Position numbers and translations under genes: made by a program
The notes under the pieces: model-generated
What the model was told of the DNA's origin: nothing
The model's database searches: none
Seen by the model: the letters and a program-made list of their open reading frames with translations, nothing else
Assembly: GCF_027497215.1 (NCBI RefSeq)
Contig: NZ_CP114904.1
Location: forward strand, 2,378,001-2,442,000
Reading direction: 5' to 3'
Origin: Micromonospora sp. WMMD812
GTDB lineage: Bacteria > Actinomycetota > Actinomycetes > Mycobacteriales > Micromonosporaceae
DNA: 64,000 nt
Part shown: positions 41,079 through 49,480 of the stretch, in pieces
Position numbering within the stretch: position 1 is the stretch's first letter
How the letters are laid out: each line of letters starts with the position of its first letter

Positions 41079-43583
41079 ATGACGCTCACCGCCGCGCTGC
41101 CCGCAACCGCCGACCCCGACACCCTCTACGACGCGTTCGCCAGCTGGGCGAAGGAGCGCGGCCTCGACCTCTACCCCCACCAGGAGGAGGCGGTCATCGA
41201 GATCGTCTCCGGCGCCAACGTGATCATGAACACGCCGACCGGCTCCGGCAAGAGCCTGGTCGCGATCGCGGCGCACTTCGCGGCCCTGGCCGACGACCGG
41301 ACCACCTTCTACACCGCGCCGATCAAGGCCCTCGTCTCGGAGAAGTTCTTCGCGCTCTGCGAGGTCTTCGGCGCCGAGAACGTCGGCATGCTCACCGGCG
41401 ACGCCAGCGTCAACGCGGACGCCCCGATCATCTGCTGCACCGCCGAGATCCTCGCCAACCTGGCGCTGCGGGAGGGGGCGCGGGCCGACGTCGGCCAGGT
41501 GGTCATGGACGAGTTCCACTTCTACGCCGAGCCGGACCGGGGCTGGGCCTGGCAGGTGCCGCTCATCGAGCTGCCCCAGGCGCAGTTCATCCTGATGTCT
41601 GCCACGCTCGGCGACACGACCCGGTTCGTCGATGACCTGACCCGGCGCACCGGCCGGCCGACCGCCGTCGTCCGCTCGGCCGAGCGGCCGGTCCCGCTGC
41701 TCTTCTCGTACGCGAGGACGCCGTTGCACGAGACGCTCGAGGAGTTGCTGGAGACCAAGCAGGCCCCGGTGTACGTCGTGCACTTCACCCAGGCCGCCGC
41801 GCTGGAGCGGGCGCAGGCGCTGATGAGCGTCAACGTCTGCACCCGGGCCGAGAAGGACATGATCGCGCAGGCGATCGGGAACTTCCGGTTCACCTCCGGC
41901 TTCGGCAAGACGCTGTCCCGGCTGGTCCGGCACGGCATCGGCGTGCACCACGCGGGCATGCTGCCCAAGTACCGCCGGCTGGTGGAGACCCTCGCCCAGG
42001 CCGGTCTGCTCAAGGTCATCTGCGGCACCGACACCCTCGGCGTCGGCATCAACGTGCCGATCCGCACGGTGCTCTTCACCGGCCTGTCGAAGTACGACGG
42101 GACCCGCACCCGGCTGCTCAAGGCCCGGGAGTTCCACCAGATCGCCGGGCGCGCCGGCCGGGCCGGCTTCGACACCATCGGCCGGGTGGTGGTGCAGGCG
42201 CCGGAGCACGTGATCGAGAACGAGAAGGCCCTCGCGAAGGCGGGCGACGACCCGAAGAAGCGGCGCAAGGTGGTCCGCAAGAAGCCGCCGGAGGGCTCGA
42301 TCGGCTGGGGCCAGCCCACCTTCGACCGGCTGGTCGAGGCCGAGCCGGAGCCGCTCACCTCCAGCTTCCAGGTCAGCCACTCGATGCTGCTCAACGTCAT
42401 CGGTCGGCCCGGGGACGCGTTCGGCGCCATGCGGCACCTGCTCACCGACAACCACGAGGACCGGGCCGCCCAGCGCCGGCACATCCGGCGGGCCATCGCC
42501 ATCTACCGGGCGCTGCGCGCCGGCGGCGTGGTCGAGGAGCTGCCCGAGCCGGACGAGACCGGCCGGCGGGTCCGGCTCACCGTCGACCTCCAGCTGGACT
42601 TCGCCCTCAACCAGCCGCTGTCGCCGCTGGCCCTGGCCGCCATCGAGCTGCTCGACCGGGAGTCCCCGTCGTACGCCCTCGACGTGCTCTCGGTGATCGA
42701 GTCGATCCTCGACAACCCGCGTCAGGTGCTGTCCGCCCAGCAGTTCAAGGCCCGCGGCGAGGCGGTCGCCGCGATGAAGGCCGAGGGCATCGAGTACGAG
42801 GCCCGCCTGGAGCTGCTCGACGAGGTGACCTGGCCCAAGCCCCTCGCTGAGCTGCTGGAGGCCGCGTACGAGATGTACCGGCAGGGGCACCCGTGGGTGG
42901 CCGACCACCAGCTCGCCCCCAAGTCCGTCGTCCGGGACATGTACGAGCGGGCGATGACCTTCACCGAGTACGTGCAGTTCTACGGGCTGTCCCGCTCCGA
43001 GGGCCTGGTGCTGCGCTACCTCGCGGACGCGTACAAGACGCTGCGGCAGACCGTCCCCGAGGACGCCAAGACCGAGGAGCTGGTCGACCTCATCGAGTGG
43101 CTGGGCGAGCTGGTCCGGCAGGTGGACTCCAGCCTGATCGACGAGTGGGAACGGCTGCGCAACCCGTCCGACGTCGCGGAGGTCGCCTCGTCCCTGGACG
43201 ACCGGCCGCCGGCGGTCACCCGCAACGCCCGGGCGTTCCGGGTGCTGGTCCGCAACGCGCTGTTCCGGCGGGTGGAGCTGGCCGCGCTGCGCCGCTGGGA
43301 CCTGCTCGGCGAACTCGACGCCGGGGACGGTTGGGACGCCGACGCCTGGGCCGACGCGCTGGAGCCCTACTTCGAGTCGTACGACTCGATCGGCGTGGGG
43401 CCGGACGCGCGCGGGCCGGCGCTGCTCATGATCGAACAGGGTCGCGAGCGGTGGACGGTCCGGCAGATCCTGGACGACCCCGAGGGCGACCACGACTGGG
43501 GCATCAGCGCCGAGGTCGACCTGGCCGCCTCGGATGACGCGGGCGCCGCAGTCGTCCGGATCACGTCTGTCGGGCAGCTCTGA
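41079..43583 (+). CDS. DEAD/DEAH-box helicase with DUF3516
   Basis: An 834-residue SF2 helicase. Walker A is NTPTGSGKS (51-59), motif II is MDEFHFYAE (a DEFH box), motif III SATLGD, and motif VI HQIAGRAGRAGFDT. It has the Ski2-like core with an actinobacterial C-terminal extension (about 450-834; DUF3516), marked by GEAVAAMKAEGIEYEARLELL and LEPYFESYDSIGVGPDARGPALLMIE. The predicted role is RNA processing or decay, by kinship with Ski2/Mtr4 helicases. A strong terminator hairpin follows. Confidence 0.9.
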   Translation: MTLTAALPATADPDTLYDAFASWAKERGLDLYPHQEEAVIEIVSGANVIMNTPTGSGKSLVAIAAHFAALADDRTTFYTAPIKALVSEKFFALCEVFGAENVGMLTGDASVNADAPIICCTAEILANLALREGARADVGQVVMDEFHFYAEPDRGWAWQVPLIELPQAQFILMSATLGDTTRFVDDLTRRTGRPTAVVRSAERPVPLLFSYARTPLHETLEELLETKQAPVYVVHFTQAAALERAQALMSVNVCTRAEKDMIAQAIGNFRFTSGFGKTLSRLVRHGIGVHHAGMLPKYRRLVETLAQAGLLKVICGTDTLGVGINVPIRTVLFTGLSKYDGTRTRLLKAREFHQIAGRAGRAGFDTIGRVVVQAPEHVIENEKALAKAGDDPKKRRKVVRKKPPEGSIGWGQPTFDRLVEAEPEPLTSSFQVSHSMLLNVIGRPGDAFGAMRHLLTDNHEDRAAQRRHIRRAIAIYRALRAGGVVEELPEPDETGRRVRLTVDLQLDFALNQPLSPLALAAIELLDRESPSYALDVLSVIESILDNPRQVLSAQQFKARGEAVAAMKAEGIEYEARLELLDEVTWPKPLAELLEAAYEMYRQGHPWVADHQLAPKSVVRDMYERAMTFTEYVQFYGLSRSEGLVLRYLADAYKTLRQTVPEDAKTEELVDLIEWLGELVRQVDSSLIDEWERLRNPSDVAEVASSLDDRPPAVTRNARAFRVLVRNALFRRVELAALRRWDLLGELDAGDGWDADAWADALEPYFESYDSIGVGPDARGPALLMIEQGRERWTVRQILDDPEGDHDWGISAEVDLAASDDAGAAVVRITSVGQL

Positions 43584-43594
43584 CAGTTCTGTGA

Positions 43595-43629
43595 AAGGGG
43601 CCGTCCGGGATGCCCGGGCGGCCCCTTTC
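43595..43629 (+). terminator. 16-bp terminator hairpin
   Basis: The stem 43595-43610 pairs with 43614-43629 at all 16 positions (one G-T) around an ATG triloop, beginning 12 bases after the helicase stop and running into TTTCGTT. This is the strongest terminator seen in the window. Confidence 0.9.
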
Positions 43630-43654
43630 GTTCCCTGGGCGATGTCAGCCTCGT

Positions 43655-43680
43655 CGATTAGAATGTATGTACTAATCGAG
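43655..43680. promoter_or_regulatory. AT-rich palindromic promoter/operator
   Basis: TCGATTAG (43655-43662) and CTAATCGA (43673-43680) are perfect inverted repeats around AATGTATGTA. The AT content stands out, and TAGAAT (43660-43665) could be a -10 box. It sits 23 bases before the start of the next gene and probably controls it. Confidence 0.6.
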
Positions 43681-43702
43681 TTGTTGACCTGGGAGGATGC
43701 TC

Positions 43703-44350
43703 GTGACTGCGCCCACCTCCACCGCACCCCTCACCCCCTACGCCACCCTCCTCGGGTTCACCCGCTACGTGGACCGCACCGGGCCGACCAAGGCGACTTT
43801 CGTCGGGGGCCTGCGCAAGCAGCGGGCGAGCCGGCACGGCTTCAACCCGCACGGCCAGTTCGTCAAGGCGCTCAAGGCCGACATCGCCTTCCACACCGGC
43901 GGCACCCACCTCGACCAGGTGGCCGACCAGGTCAAGCCGCGCTGGCGCCCGCTCTACCAGGCGCTCGTGCCGGGGGCGACCGCCTGGCTGCAGTCCCTCG
44001 GCGAGCCGACCTCGATCGACCTGGCCCAGACGCGCGACGCCCTCGCGATGCTCGGCGACCTGCCCGTCAAGATCAACCCCCACTTCGGCGTACGCCACGC
44101 CGACGGGCGCGTCGAGGCGGTCCGGCTGCACTTCGACGAGACCCCGCCGAGCGAGGAGGCGGTGCTCGCGACGCTGCACCTGATGGCCCGACACATGGAC
44201 GCGGTGCTCCCGCACGCCGAGCCGGTGCTGGTCGACGTCCGGCGCGGCCAGGCGCACCGCACGCCCGACGGCGTCAAGCCCGAGCAGGTCGAGCGCTGGC
44301 TCGCCGGCGAAGCGGCCGCCTTCCGCGCCCTCTGGACCACCGCCGCCTGA
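43703..44350 (+). CDS. Unrecognised hypothetical protein
   Basis: A 215-residue soluble protein that I cannot place. It contains YATLLGFTRYVDRTGPTKATFVGGLRKQRASRHGFNPHGQF near the start, LKADIAFHTGGTHLDQVADQVKPRWRPLYQALVPG, LPVKINPHFGVRHADGRVEAVRLHFDE and ARHMDAVLPHAEPVLVDVRRG. Several His residues are spaced as in metal or nucleotide sites, but no known motif is complete. There is no signal peptide or membrane helix. The GTG at 43703 is taken because GGGAGG lies 6 bases upstream; an ATG at 43697 would overlap that site. It has its own AT-rich palindromic promoter and stands alone. Confidence 0.7.
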   Translation: MTAPTSTAPLTPYATLLGFTRYVDRTGPTKATFVGGLRKQRASRHGFNPHGQFVKALKADIAFHTGGTHLDQVADQVKPRWRPLYQALVPGATAWLQSLGEPTSIDLAQTRDALAMLGDLPVKINPHFGVRHADGRVEAVRLHFDETPPSEEAVLATLHLMARHMDAVLPHAEPVLVDVRRGQAHRTPDGVKPEQVERWLAGEAAAFRALWTTAA

Positions 44351-44381
44351 CCCGCCCCGCCTTCACCTCCGCGCCGATGCT

Positions 44382-44461
44382 CAAGATCCGCGCAATATCC
44401 GGGTAGTTGCTGCCTCCGCCGCTCTGGAAGCGACATCTTCCCGGATGTTGCGCGGATCTTG
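44382..44461. repeat. 80-bp palindrome, copy 1
   Basis: Arms of 22 bases (44382-44403 and 44440-44461; CAAGATCCGCGCAA and its complement at the ends) match at 21 of 22 positions. The same arm begins copy 2 at 44632. Confidence 0.85.
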
Positions 44462-44480
44462 CCGTTGTGCGAGGCGCAGT

Positions 44481-44618
44481 GGTTATCCACAGGGTCAGCG
44501 CGTGGGCACGAGAGTCGTGGACTGGATCGTGGTGCACGTGACCGCAAAGCGCCTCAGGGAGGACTTCGACGGCGTCGTGGCCGAGCTGCGACGTGCACTG
44601 AACCGGCGCACCCGATGA
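44481..44618 (+). pseudogene. Gene remnant (DUF559-like C-terminus)
   Basis: About 45 codons end at a TGA at 44616-44618 with DWIVVHVTAKRLREDFDGVV followed by AELRRALNRRTR. This resembles the last helix of DUF559/restriction-endonuclease-like proteins, or AbiEi-linked proteins, of actinomycetes as far as I recall. There is no start codon with a ribosome site, and the rest of the gene is missing. It lies exactly between two large palindromes (44382 and 44632). Confidence 0.5.
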
Positions 44619-44631
44619 TCGCGGCTGAGTA

Positions 44632-44717
44632 CGTCAAGATCCGCGCAACTTCAGGGGAAGTGCTGCCTCGTCATCGCAGCAGGCAGCATCTTCGGTGAAG
44701 TTGCGCGGATCTTGACG
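44632..44717. repeat. 86-bp palindrome, copy 2
   Basis: A perfect 22-bp inverted repeat (44632-44653 and 44696-44717) with an inner imperfect stem GAAGTGCTGCCT/AGGCAGCATCTTC. Its arms share CAAGATCCGCGCAA with copy 1. It ends 25 bases before the stop of the leftward substrate-binding gene, and could terminate the iron operon. Confidence 0.87.
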
Positions 44718-44742
44718 GTGTTGCGTAGGGCGTGCGGGTGGG

Positions 44743-45687
44743 TCAGGCGGCCAGGTACTTCTGGAGGTCGTCGAGGATCTTGTTGGCGGCGCCGACGCCG
44801 ATGCCGGTCATCCAGACCTCGTCCGAGACCACGTACGACTTGTTCGCCTTGACGGCGGAGAGGCCCTTCCAGAGCGTGCCGCCGGTGACCTTGGTCTGCT
44901 CCGCGGCGGCCTTCTCGCCGTAGGCGGTCACGAAGATGACGTCGCCGTCCACCTCGTTGACCCGCTCCGGGCTGACCACGTCGAAGCGCTTGTCCTCCTT
45001 GTTGGCGAGCTGCTGCCGCTCGGGCCGGCCGAGGCCGGTGTCGCCCAGGACGATGCCGGAGAACGAGTCGGGGCCGTACACCCGGATCGCGCCCGGCAGG
45101 AAGCGGACGATGGAGATCTTGCGGTTGGCGGCGTCGCCCAGCTTCGTGCCGAACTCCTTGGCCCGGGTCTCGTACGTGGCGAGCAGGTCCTTGGCCTCCT
45201 GCTCCTTGCCGAGCGCCTTGCCGTCGAGCAGGAAGTTCTCCTTCCAGGTGATGCCCACCTTCTCGGTGAACACCGTCGGCGCGATGGCGGACAGCTCGTC
45301 GTAGAACTTCTCCTGGCGGAACTTGCTGCCCAGGATCAGGTCGGGCTTGAGCGCGTTGATCGCCTCGATGTCGGGCTCGGCGAGGACCCCGACCTCCTTG
45401 ATGCTGGCGAGCTTGTCCGCGCCGAAGTAGGTCGGCCAGCTCTTCGCCTCGCCGGCGGTGGCGGCGCCGACCGGCGTGACGCCGAGGGAGAGCGCGGTGT
45501 CGATCTTGTCGGTGTCGAGGACGACGACCCGCTGGGGGTGAGCCGGGACGTTGGTGGTGCCCATGGCGTGGGTGATCTCCCGGGTCTCCCCGCCGGTGGT
45601 GCCGGCGACCGGGTCGCTCTCACCGCAGGCGGTGAGTCCGACGCCGAGGGCGGCGGCCGCGGCGAGAACTGCGACGAGACGACGCAT
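44743..45687 (-). CDS. Iron-siderophore ABC transporter substrate-binding lipoprotein
   Basis: A 314-residue lipoprotein with a signal peptide ending at the lipobox LTAC (Cys21). The FecB/FhuD-type two-lobed fold is marked by VPAHPQRVVVLDTDKIDTALSLGVTPVG, IEAINALKPDLILGSKFRQEKFYDELSAIAPTVF and VFVTAYGEKAAAEQT-like strands. It captures a ferric siderophore, probably hydroxamate-type by family kinship, and delivers it to the permease pair. Its ATG shares one base with the ATPase stop (TGATG). It is the last gene of the iron operon. Confidence 0.9.
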   Translation of the reverse strand: MRRLVAVLAAAAALGVGLTACGESDPVAGTTGGETREITHAMGTTNVPAHPQRVVVLDTDKIDTALSLGVTPVGAATAGEAKSWPTYFGADKLASIKEVGVLAEPDIEAINALKPDLILGSKFRQEKFYDELSAIAPTVFTEKVGITWKENFLLDGKALGKEQEAKDLLATYETRAKEFGTKLGDAANRKISIVRFLPGAIRVYGPDSFSGIVLGDTGLGRPERQQLANKEDKRFDVVSPERVNEVDGDVIFVTAYGEKAAAEQTKVTGGTLWKGLSAVKANKSYVVSDEVWMTGIGVGAANKILDDLQKYLAA

Positions 45688-46694
45688 CAGTTTCCTTCCG
45701 AAGGGTACGAGCCGGCGAAGGCGTTCTCGCCGGCGGTTGGTGCGGCACCGGAAGCGGTGCCGGAGTCGGTGGCCCCGGACGAGCCGGCAGCCGAGGAAGC
45801 GGCACCGGACGAACCGACGGCGACGGCATCGGCGGCGGAAGGCCCGGCAGCCGCGCCGGGCGAGCCGGCGGCGGCATCGGTGCCGGAGGGCTCGGCGGTG
45901 GCGCGGGACGCCAGGGTGGGGCTGCTGAGCGCGGGCACCACCAGCGGCGCCCCGGTCACCGGGCAGGGCACGACGACGCAGTCGAGCCCGAAGACGTCAC
46001 GGACCAGGTCCGCGGTGAGGATCTCGCGCGGCGGCCCGGCCGCCACCACGGCGCCGGCCCGCATCGCGACCAGGTGGTCGGCGTACCGGGCGGCCTGGTT
46101 GAGGTCGTGCAGCACGGCGACGACGGTGCGCCCCCGCTCGGTGCGCAGCCGGTGCAGCAGGTCCAGCACCTCCACCTGGTGCGCCAGGTCGAGGAAGGTG
46201 GTCGGCTCGTCCAGCAGCAGCGCCTCGGTGTCCTGAGCCAGCGTCATGGCGATCCAGACCCGCTGCCGCTGGCCGCCGGAGAGGGTGTCCACCGGCCGGT
46301 CGGCGAGGCCGGCGACGTCCGCCAGCTCCATCGCCCGGTCCACCGCAGCGCTGTCCTGCTCCGACCACTGTCGCCACCAGCGCTGGTACGGCTGGCGCCC
46401 GCGCCCCACCAGGTCGGCGACCGTGACGCCCTCGGGGACCAGCGGGCTCTGCGGCAGGACGGCGAGCCGGCGGGCCACCTCCCGGGTCGGCAGCTCCCGG
46501 ATGGCGGCGCCGTCCAGCAGCACGGTCCCGCGACGCGGGCTGAGCAGCCGGGCCATGGTCCGCAGCAGGGTGGACTTGCCGCAGGCGTTCGGCCCGACGA
46601 TCACGGTGAACGCGTCGGCGGGCAGGTCGAGCTCCAGCCCGTCCAGCACGGTCCGCTCGTCGTAGCCGGCGACCAGGTCGCGGGTGGAGAGCAT
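45687..46694 (-). CDS. Iron-siderophore ABC transporter ATPase with low-complexity tail
   Basis: A 335-residue ATPase. Walker A GPNACGKST (34-42), signature LSGGQRQR (138-145), Walker B LLLDEP (159-164) and the switch His196 are intact. The typical FepC/FecE protein ends near residue 255. Here 80 more residues follow (256-335), built almost only of Ala, Ser, Gly, Thr and Pro. The ATG at 46694 has GAGGAGGCGTG upstream. It energises the two permeases (FepD/FepG type) encoded upstream. Confidence 0.92.
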   Translation of the reverse strand: MLSTRDLVAGYDERTVLDGLELDLPADAFTVIVGPNACGKSTLLRTMARLLSPRRGTVLLDGAAIRELPTREVARRLAVLPQSPLVPEGVTVADLVGRGRQPYQRWWRQWSEQDSAAVDRAMELADVAGLADRPVDTLSGGQRQRVWIAMTLAQDTEALLLDEPTTFLDLAHQVEVLDLLHRLRTERGRTVVAVLHDLNQAARYADHLVAMRAGAVVAAGPPREILTADLVRDVFGLDCVVVPCPVTGAPLVVPALSSPTLASRATAEPSGTDAAAGSPGAAAGPSAADAVAVGSSGAASSAAGSSGATDSGTASGAAPTAGENAFAGSYPSEGN

Positions 46695-46740
46695 CACGCC
46701 TCCTCGGAGGGGTCGACGGAAGGGTGGACGGCGGCGGTGG

Positions 46741-47889
46741 TCACGAGGACTTCCGCCGGCCGCGCAGCAGCAGGTACATCAGGTAAGGGCCGCCGATGGC
46801 GGCGGTCAGCACGCCCGCCGGCAGCTGGGTGGGCGCGAAGAGCCGCCGCCCGGCCAGGTCGGCGAGCACCAGCAGCAGGGCGCCGAGCAGCGCGGCGCAG
46901 AGCAGAGGCGGCCGCTCGGACCGGACCAGCCGCCGGGCCACCTGCGGCGCGACCAGGGCGACGAAGTCGACCGCGCCGACCTGGGCGGTGACCATCGCGG
47001 CGACGAGCACGCCGGTGCCGGCGAGCCCGATCCGGCGGGCCACCGGGCGCAGACCGATCCCGCGGGCGGTGTCGTCGTCGAGTGCGGTGCTGTTCAGCGC
47101 CCAGCCGGCCCAGAGCAGCACCGGCAGCAGCACCAGCAGCGTGCCGGCGATCCAGACGGTCTCCGTCCAGCCCTTGCCGGCGAGGGTGCCGATCAGCCAG
47201 ATCTGCGCCCGCAGCCCGTCGATCGGGTCGGCGGTGAGCATGACCACCTCGGTGAGCGCCCGCAGGGCGAAGGCGACCGCCACGCCGGCCAGCACGAACC
47301 GCTGCGCGGCCAGCCCGTGCCGGGCGCCGAGGGCGAACAGCAGCGCCGCGGCGAGCAGCCCACCGGCCAGCGCCGCCGGCCCGACCACCACCGCGGCGAC
47401 GCCGCTGGTCAGGGCCACCGTGGCGGCGAGGCCGGCGCCCTGGGTGATGCCGATGACGTCCGGGCTGGCGAGTGGGTTGCGGGCCACGCTCTGGATCAGC
47501 GTGCCGGCCACGCCGAACGCCGCGCCGGCCACCGCGGCCAGCACGAGCCGCGGCAGTCGCAGGTCGAGGACGACCAGGTCGTACGGGGTGCCGGCGCCGG
47601 AGAGCGACCGCAGCACGTCGGCCGCCGCGACGTACGGGGTGCCGAGCGACAGGCTGAGCACGGCGGCCGCCAGGAGCAGCACGGTCAGGACCGTGGCGAC
47701 CAGCACCGAGCGGCGCCGGATCTGCACGCTGGCCGACCCGACCCGCAGCAGCGAGCGGCCGGGCAGCCGGGCGGTGCCGGCGCGGGACGTGGCGGCCACC
47801 GGAGCGACGGGCCCCGGGGCGCCAGGCACGCCGCCGGGGACGTCGGGGCGGTCGGCGGCGGTGACGCGGTCGCGGCTGGGGGCGCTCAC
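46741..47889 (-). CDS. Iron-siderophore ABC transporter permease 2 (FepG-like)
   Basis: A 382-residue FecCD-family permease with about 10 helices. A Pro/Arg-rich cytoplasmic leader of 50 residues precedes the first helix (VLVATVLTVLLLAAAVLSLSLG). LDLRLPRLVLAAVAGAAFGVAGTLIQSVARNPLASPDVIGITQGAG is the family signature with the ATPase contact, and VALVAPQVARRLV the second. The GTG at 47889 overlaps the stop of permease 1 (GTGA). Confidence 0.9.
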   Translation of the reverse strand: MSAPSRDRVTAADRPDVPGGVPGAPGPVAPVAATSRAGTARLPGRSLLRVGSASVQIRRRSVLVATVLTVLLLAAAVLSLSLGTPYVAAADVLRSLSGAGTPYDLVVLDLRLPRLVLAAVAGAAFGVAGTLIQSVARNPLASPDVIGITQGAGLAATVALTSGVAAVVVGPAALAGGLLAAALLFALGARHGLAAQRFVLAGVAVAFALRALTEVVMLTADPIDGLRAQIWLIGTLAGKGWTETVWIAGTLLVLLPVLLWAGWALNSTALDDDTARGIGLRPVARRIGLAGTGVLVAAMVTAQVGAVDFVALVAPQVARRLVRSERPPLLCAALLGALLLVLADLAGRRLFAPTQLPAGVLTAAIGGPYLMYLLLRGRRKSS

Positions 47890-48932
47890 GCGGTCACTAC
47901 CCGGGCGCGGCGGACCAGGAAGGCGAGCAGCGGCGCGCCGATCAGCGCGGTCACGATGCCGGCGGGAATCTCGCCGGGTGGGGCGACCAGCCGGCCGACG
48001 ATGTCGGCGGCGAGCAGCAGCGCCGGCCCGAGCAGCGCGGAGACGGCGAGCGTCCACCGGTGGTCGGCGCCGACCAGGGCCCGGGCGAGGTGCGGCACGG
48101 CCAGGCCGATGAACGCGATCGGCCCCGCGGCGGCGACCGCGGCCCCGGTCAGCAGCACCGCGGCGACGCCGCCGCCGAGGCGGACCAGGCCGATCCGGTG
48201 ACCGAGCCCGCGGGCCACGTCGTCGCCGAGGGCGAGCGCGTCCAGGCCGCGGGCGACCAGGGCGGCGAGGGCGAGCCCGGCGAGCACGAACGGCAGGACC
48301 TGCACGGCGACCGACAGGTCTCGCCCGGTGAGCCCGCCGACCACCCAGAACCGGTACTCCTCGAAGGTGCGGGCGTCGATGCTGAGCAGCGCGTACACGA
48401 CGGAGGCCAGGCTGGCGTCGAGCGCGGCGCCGACCAGCGCGAGGGTGACCGGGCTGGCCCCCTCCCGGGCCCGGGAGGCCACGGCGAAGACCAGCAGGCC
48501 GGCGAGGAGCGCGCCGCCGATGCCGAACCAGACGTAGCCGGCCAGCGTGCCGACGCCGAACACGGAGATGGCCAGCACCACGCCGAACGACGCGCCGGCG
48601 CTGATGCCGAGGATCCGCGGCTCGGCGAGCGGATTGCGGGTGAGGGCCTGGAAGAGCACCCCCGCCACCGCGAGCGCCAGGCCGACCGCGAGACCCAGGG
48701 CCGTACGCGGCAGGCGCAGCTCGCGGACGATCGTGCTCGCCTCGCCGCCGTCCGGCGCGACGAGGGCGTGCCACACCTGGTCCACGGGGAGCGGCCGGCT
48801 GCCGAGGGCGAAGCTGGCCAGCACGGTGAGCAGCAGCACCAGCGCGGCCACGAGGGTGACGGCGAGCCGGCGGCCACTGCGGGCGCTGCTGCTGCCGGTG
48901 GTGGCGGCCGGCCGGCTGAGGAGGGTGGTCAC
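47886..48932 (-). CDS. Iron-siderophore ABC transporter permease 1 (FepD-like)
   Basis: A 348-residue FecCD-family permease, about 10 helices, with LRLPRTALGLAVGLALAVAGVLFQALTRNPLAEPRILGISAGASFG near the start and GLAVPHLARALVGADHRWTL later. It forms a dimer with permease 2. This is the first gene of the iron operon (permease 1, permease 2, ATPase, binding protein). The GTG at 48932 has GCAGGAGA upstream and an iron box 22 bases before it. Confidence 0.92.
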   Translation of the reverse strand: MTTLLSRPAATTGSSSARSGRRLAVTLVAALVLLLTVLASFALGSRPLPVDQVWHALVAPDGGEASTIVRELRLPRTALGLAVGLALAVAGVLFQALTRNPLAEPRILGISAGASFGVVLAISVFGVGTLAGYVWFGIGGALLAGLLVFAVASRAREGASPVTLALVGAALDASLASVVYALLSIDARTFEEYRFWVVGGLTGRDLSVAVQVLPFVLAGLALAALVARGLDALALGDDVARGLGHRIGLVRLGGGVAAVLLTGAAVAAAGPIAFIGLAVPHLARALVGADHRWTLAVSALLGPALLLAADIVGRLVAPPGEIPAGIVTALIGAPLLAFLVRRARVVTA

Positions 48933-48953
48933 GAATCTCCTGCGGGTTCACGC

Positions 48954-48972
48954 TTAGGTTCGCCTTACCTTA
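48954..48972 (-). promoter_or_regulatory. Iron box (IdeR/DmdR/DtxR site)
   Basis: On the minus strand the site reads TAAGGTAAGGCGAACCTAA, against the known DtxR-family consensus TTAGGTTAGGCTAACCTAA. It is 22 bases upstream of the permease GTG, so iron-loaded IdeR/DmdR should repress the uptake operon. An imperfect but typical match. Confidence 0.85.
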
Positions 48973-49035
48973 GCCGACCCCTCCGCGGCGGCCGCCGCGG
49001 GCGGCGTCGATCGACCCTCGTTGACCTGGGCGGAC

Positions 49036-49106
49036 AGCGGCGCGACCGCCGACGGCGGCCCCGGTCCGCCAGCGGCGCGGACCGCCGACGGCGGCCCAGG
49101 TCCGCC
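49036..49106. repeat. 35-bp direct repeat, two units
   Basis: AGCGGCGCG, then ACCGCCGACGGCGGCC and YRGTCCGCC, occurs at 49036-49070 and again at 49071-49106 (one extra G). It lies between the iron box and the YciI gene. Confidence 0.8.
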
Positions 49107-49120
49107 CCTAGGGTGAGGGA

Positions 49121-49480
49121 ATGCGATTCGACCAGCACACGGTCGTCCTCCTGGTCCGCCCGTCGGACGCCCCCGAGCTGCCGCAGGACGCGCTCGACCG
49201 GTTGCAGGACGCGCACCTCGCCCACCAGGCGGGCCTGGTGGAACAGGGCCTCGTCCTCGCGGCCGGGCCGTTCGTCGACAGCGACGACGACCGGCTGCGC
49301 GGTTTCGTGGTGCTCTCCGTCCACCGCGACATGGCGCGGGAGCTGTACCACAACGACCCGGCGGTCCGGGCCGGGCGGCTGGAGGTGCGGGTGATGAGCT
49401 GGATGGTGCCCGAGGGCAACGTCCGGTTCGAGAGCGTGCCGATGCCGCGCTCGATGCTGGAGGCCGCGGCCGGCGACTGA
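49121..49480 (+). CDS. YciI family protein
   Basis: A 119-residue ferredoxin-fold protein: TVVLLVRPSDAPELPQDALDRLQDAHLAHQAGLVEQGLVLAAGPFVD and LRGFVVLSVHRDMARELYHNDPAVRAGRLEVRVMSW. The His in LAHQ and the Asp in NDPAV fit the conserved His-Asp dyad of YCII proteins, some of which act as small dehalogenases or muconolactone-type enzymes; the substrate is unknown. GTGAGGGA precedes the ATG. The stop codon begins a 16-bp tandem array. Confidence 0.85.
   Translation: MRFDQHTVVLLVRPSDAPELPQDALDRLQDAHLAHQAGLVEQGLVLAAGPFVDSDDDRLRGFVVLSVHRDMARELYHNDPAVRAGRLEVRVMSWMVPEGNVRFESVPMPRSMLEAAAGD

Noticed and set aside
44459..44500. A dnaA-box-like TTATCCACA as an origin
   Set aside because: A single TTATCCACA occurs at about 44483, but there is no cluster of boxes and no AT-rich unwinding region or dnaA gene nearby.
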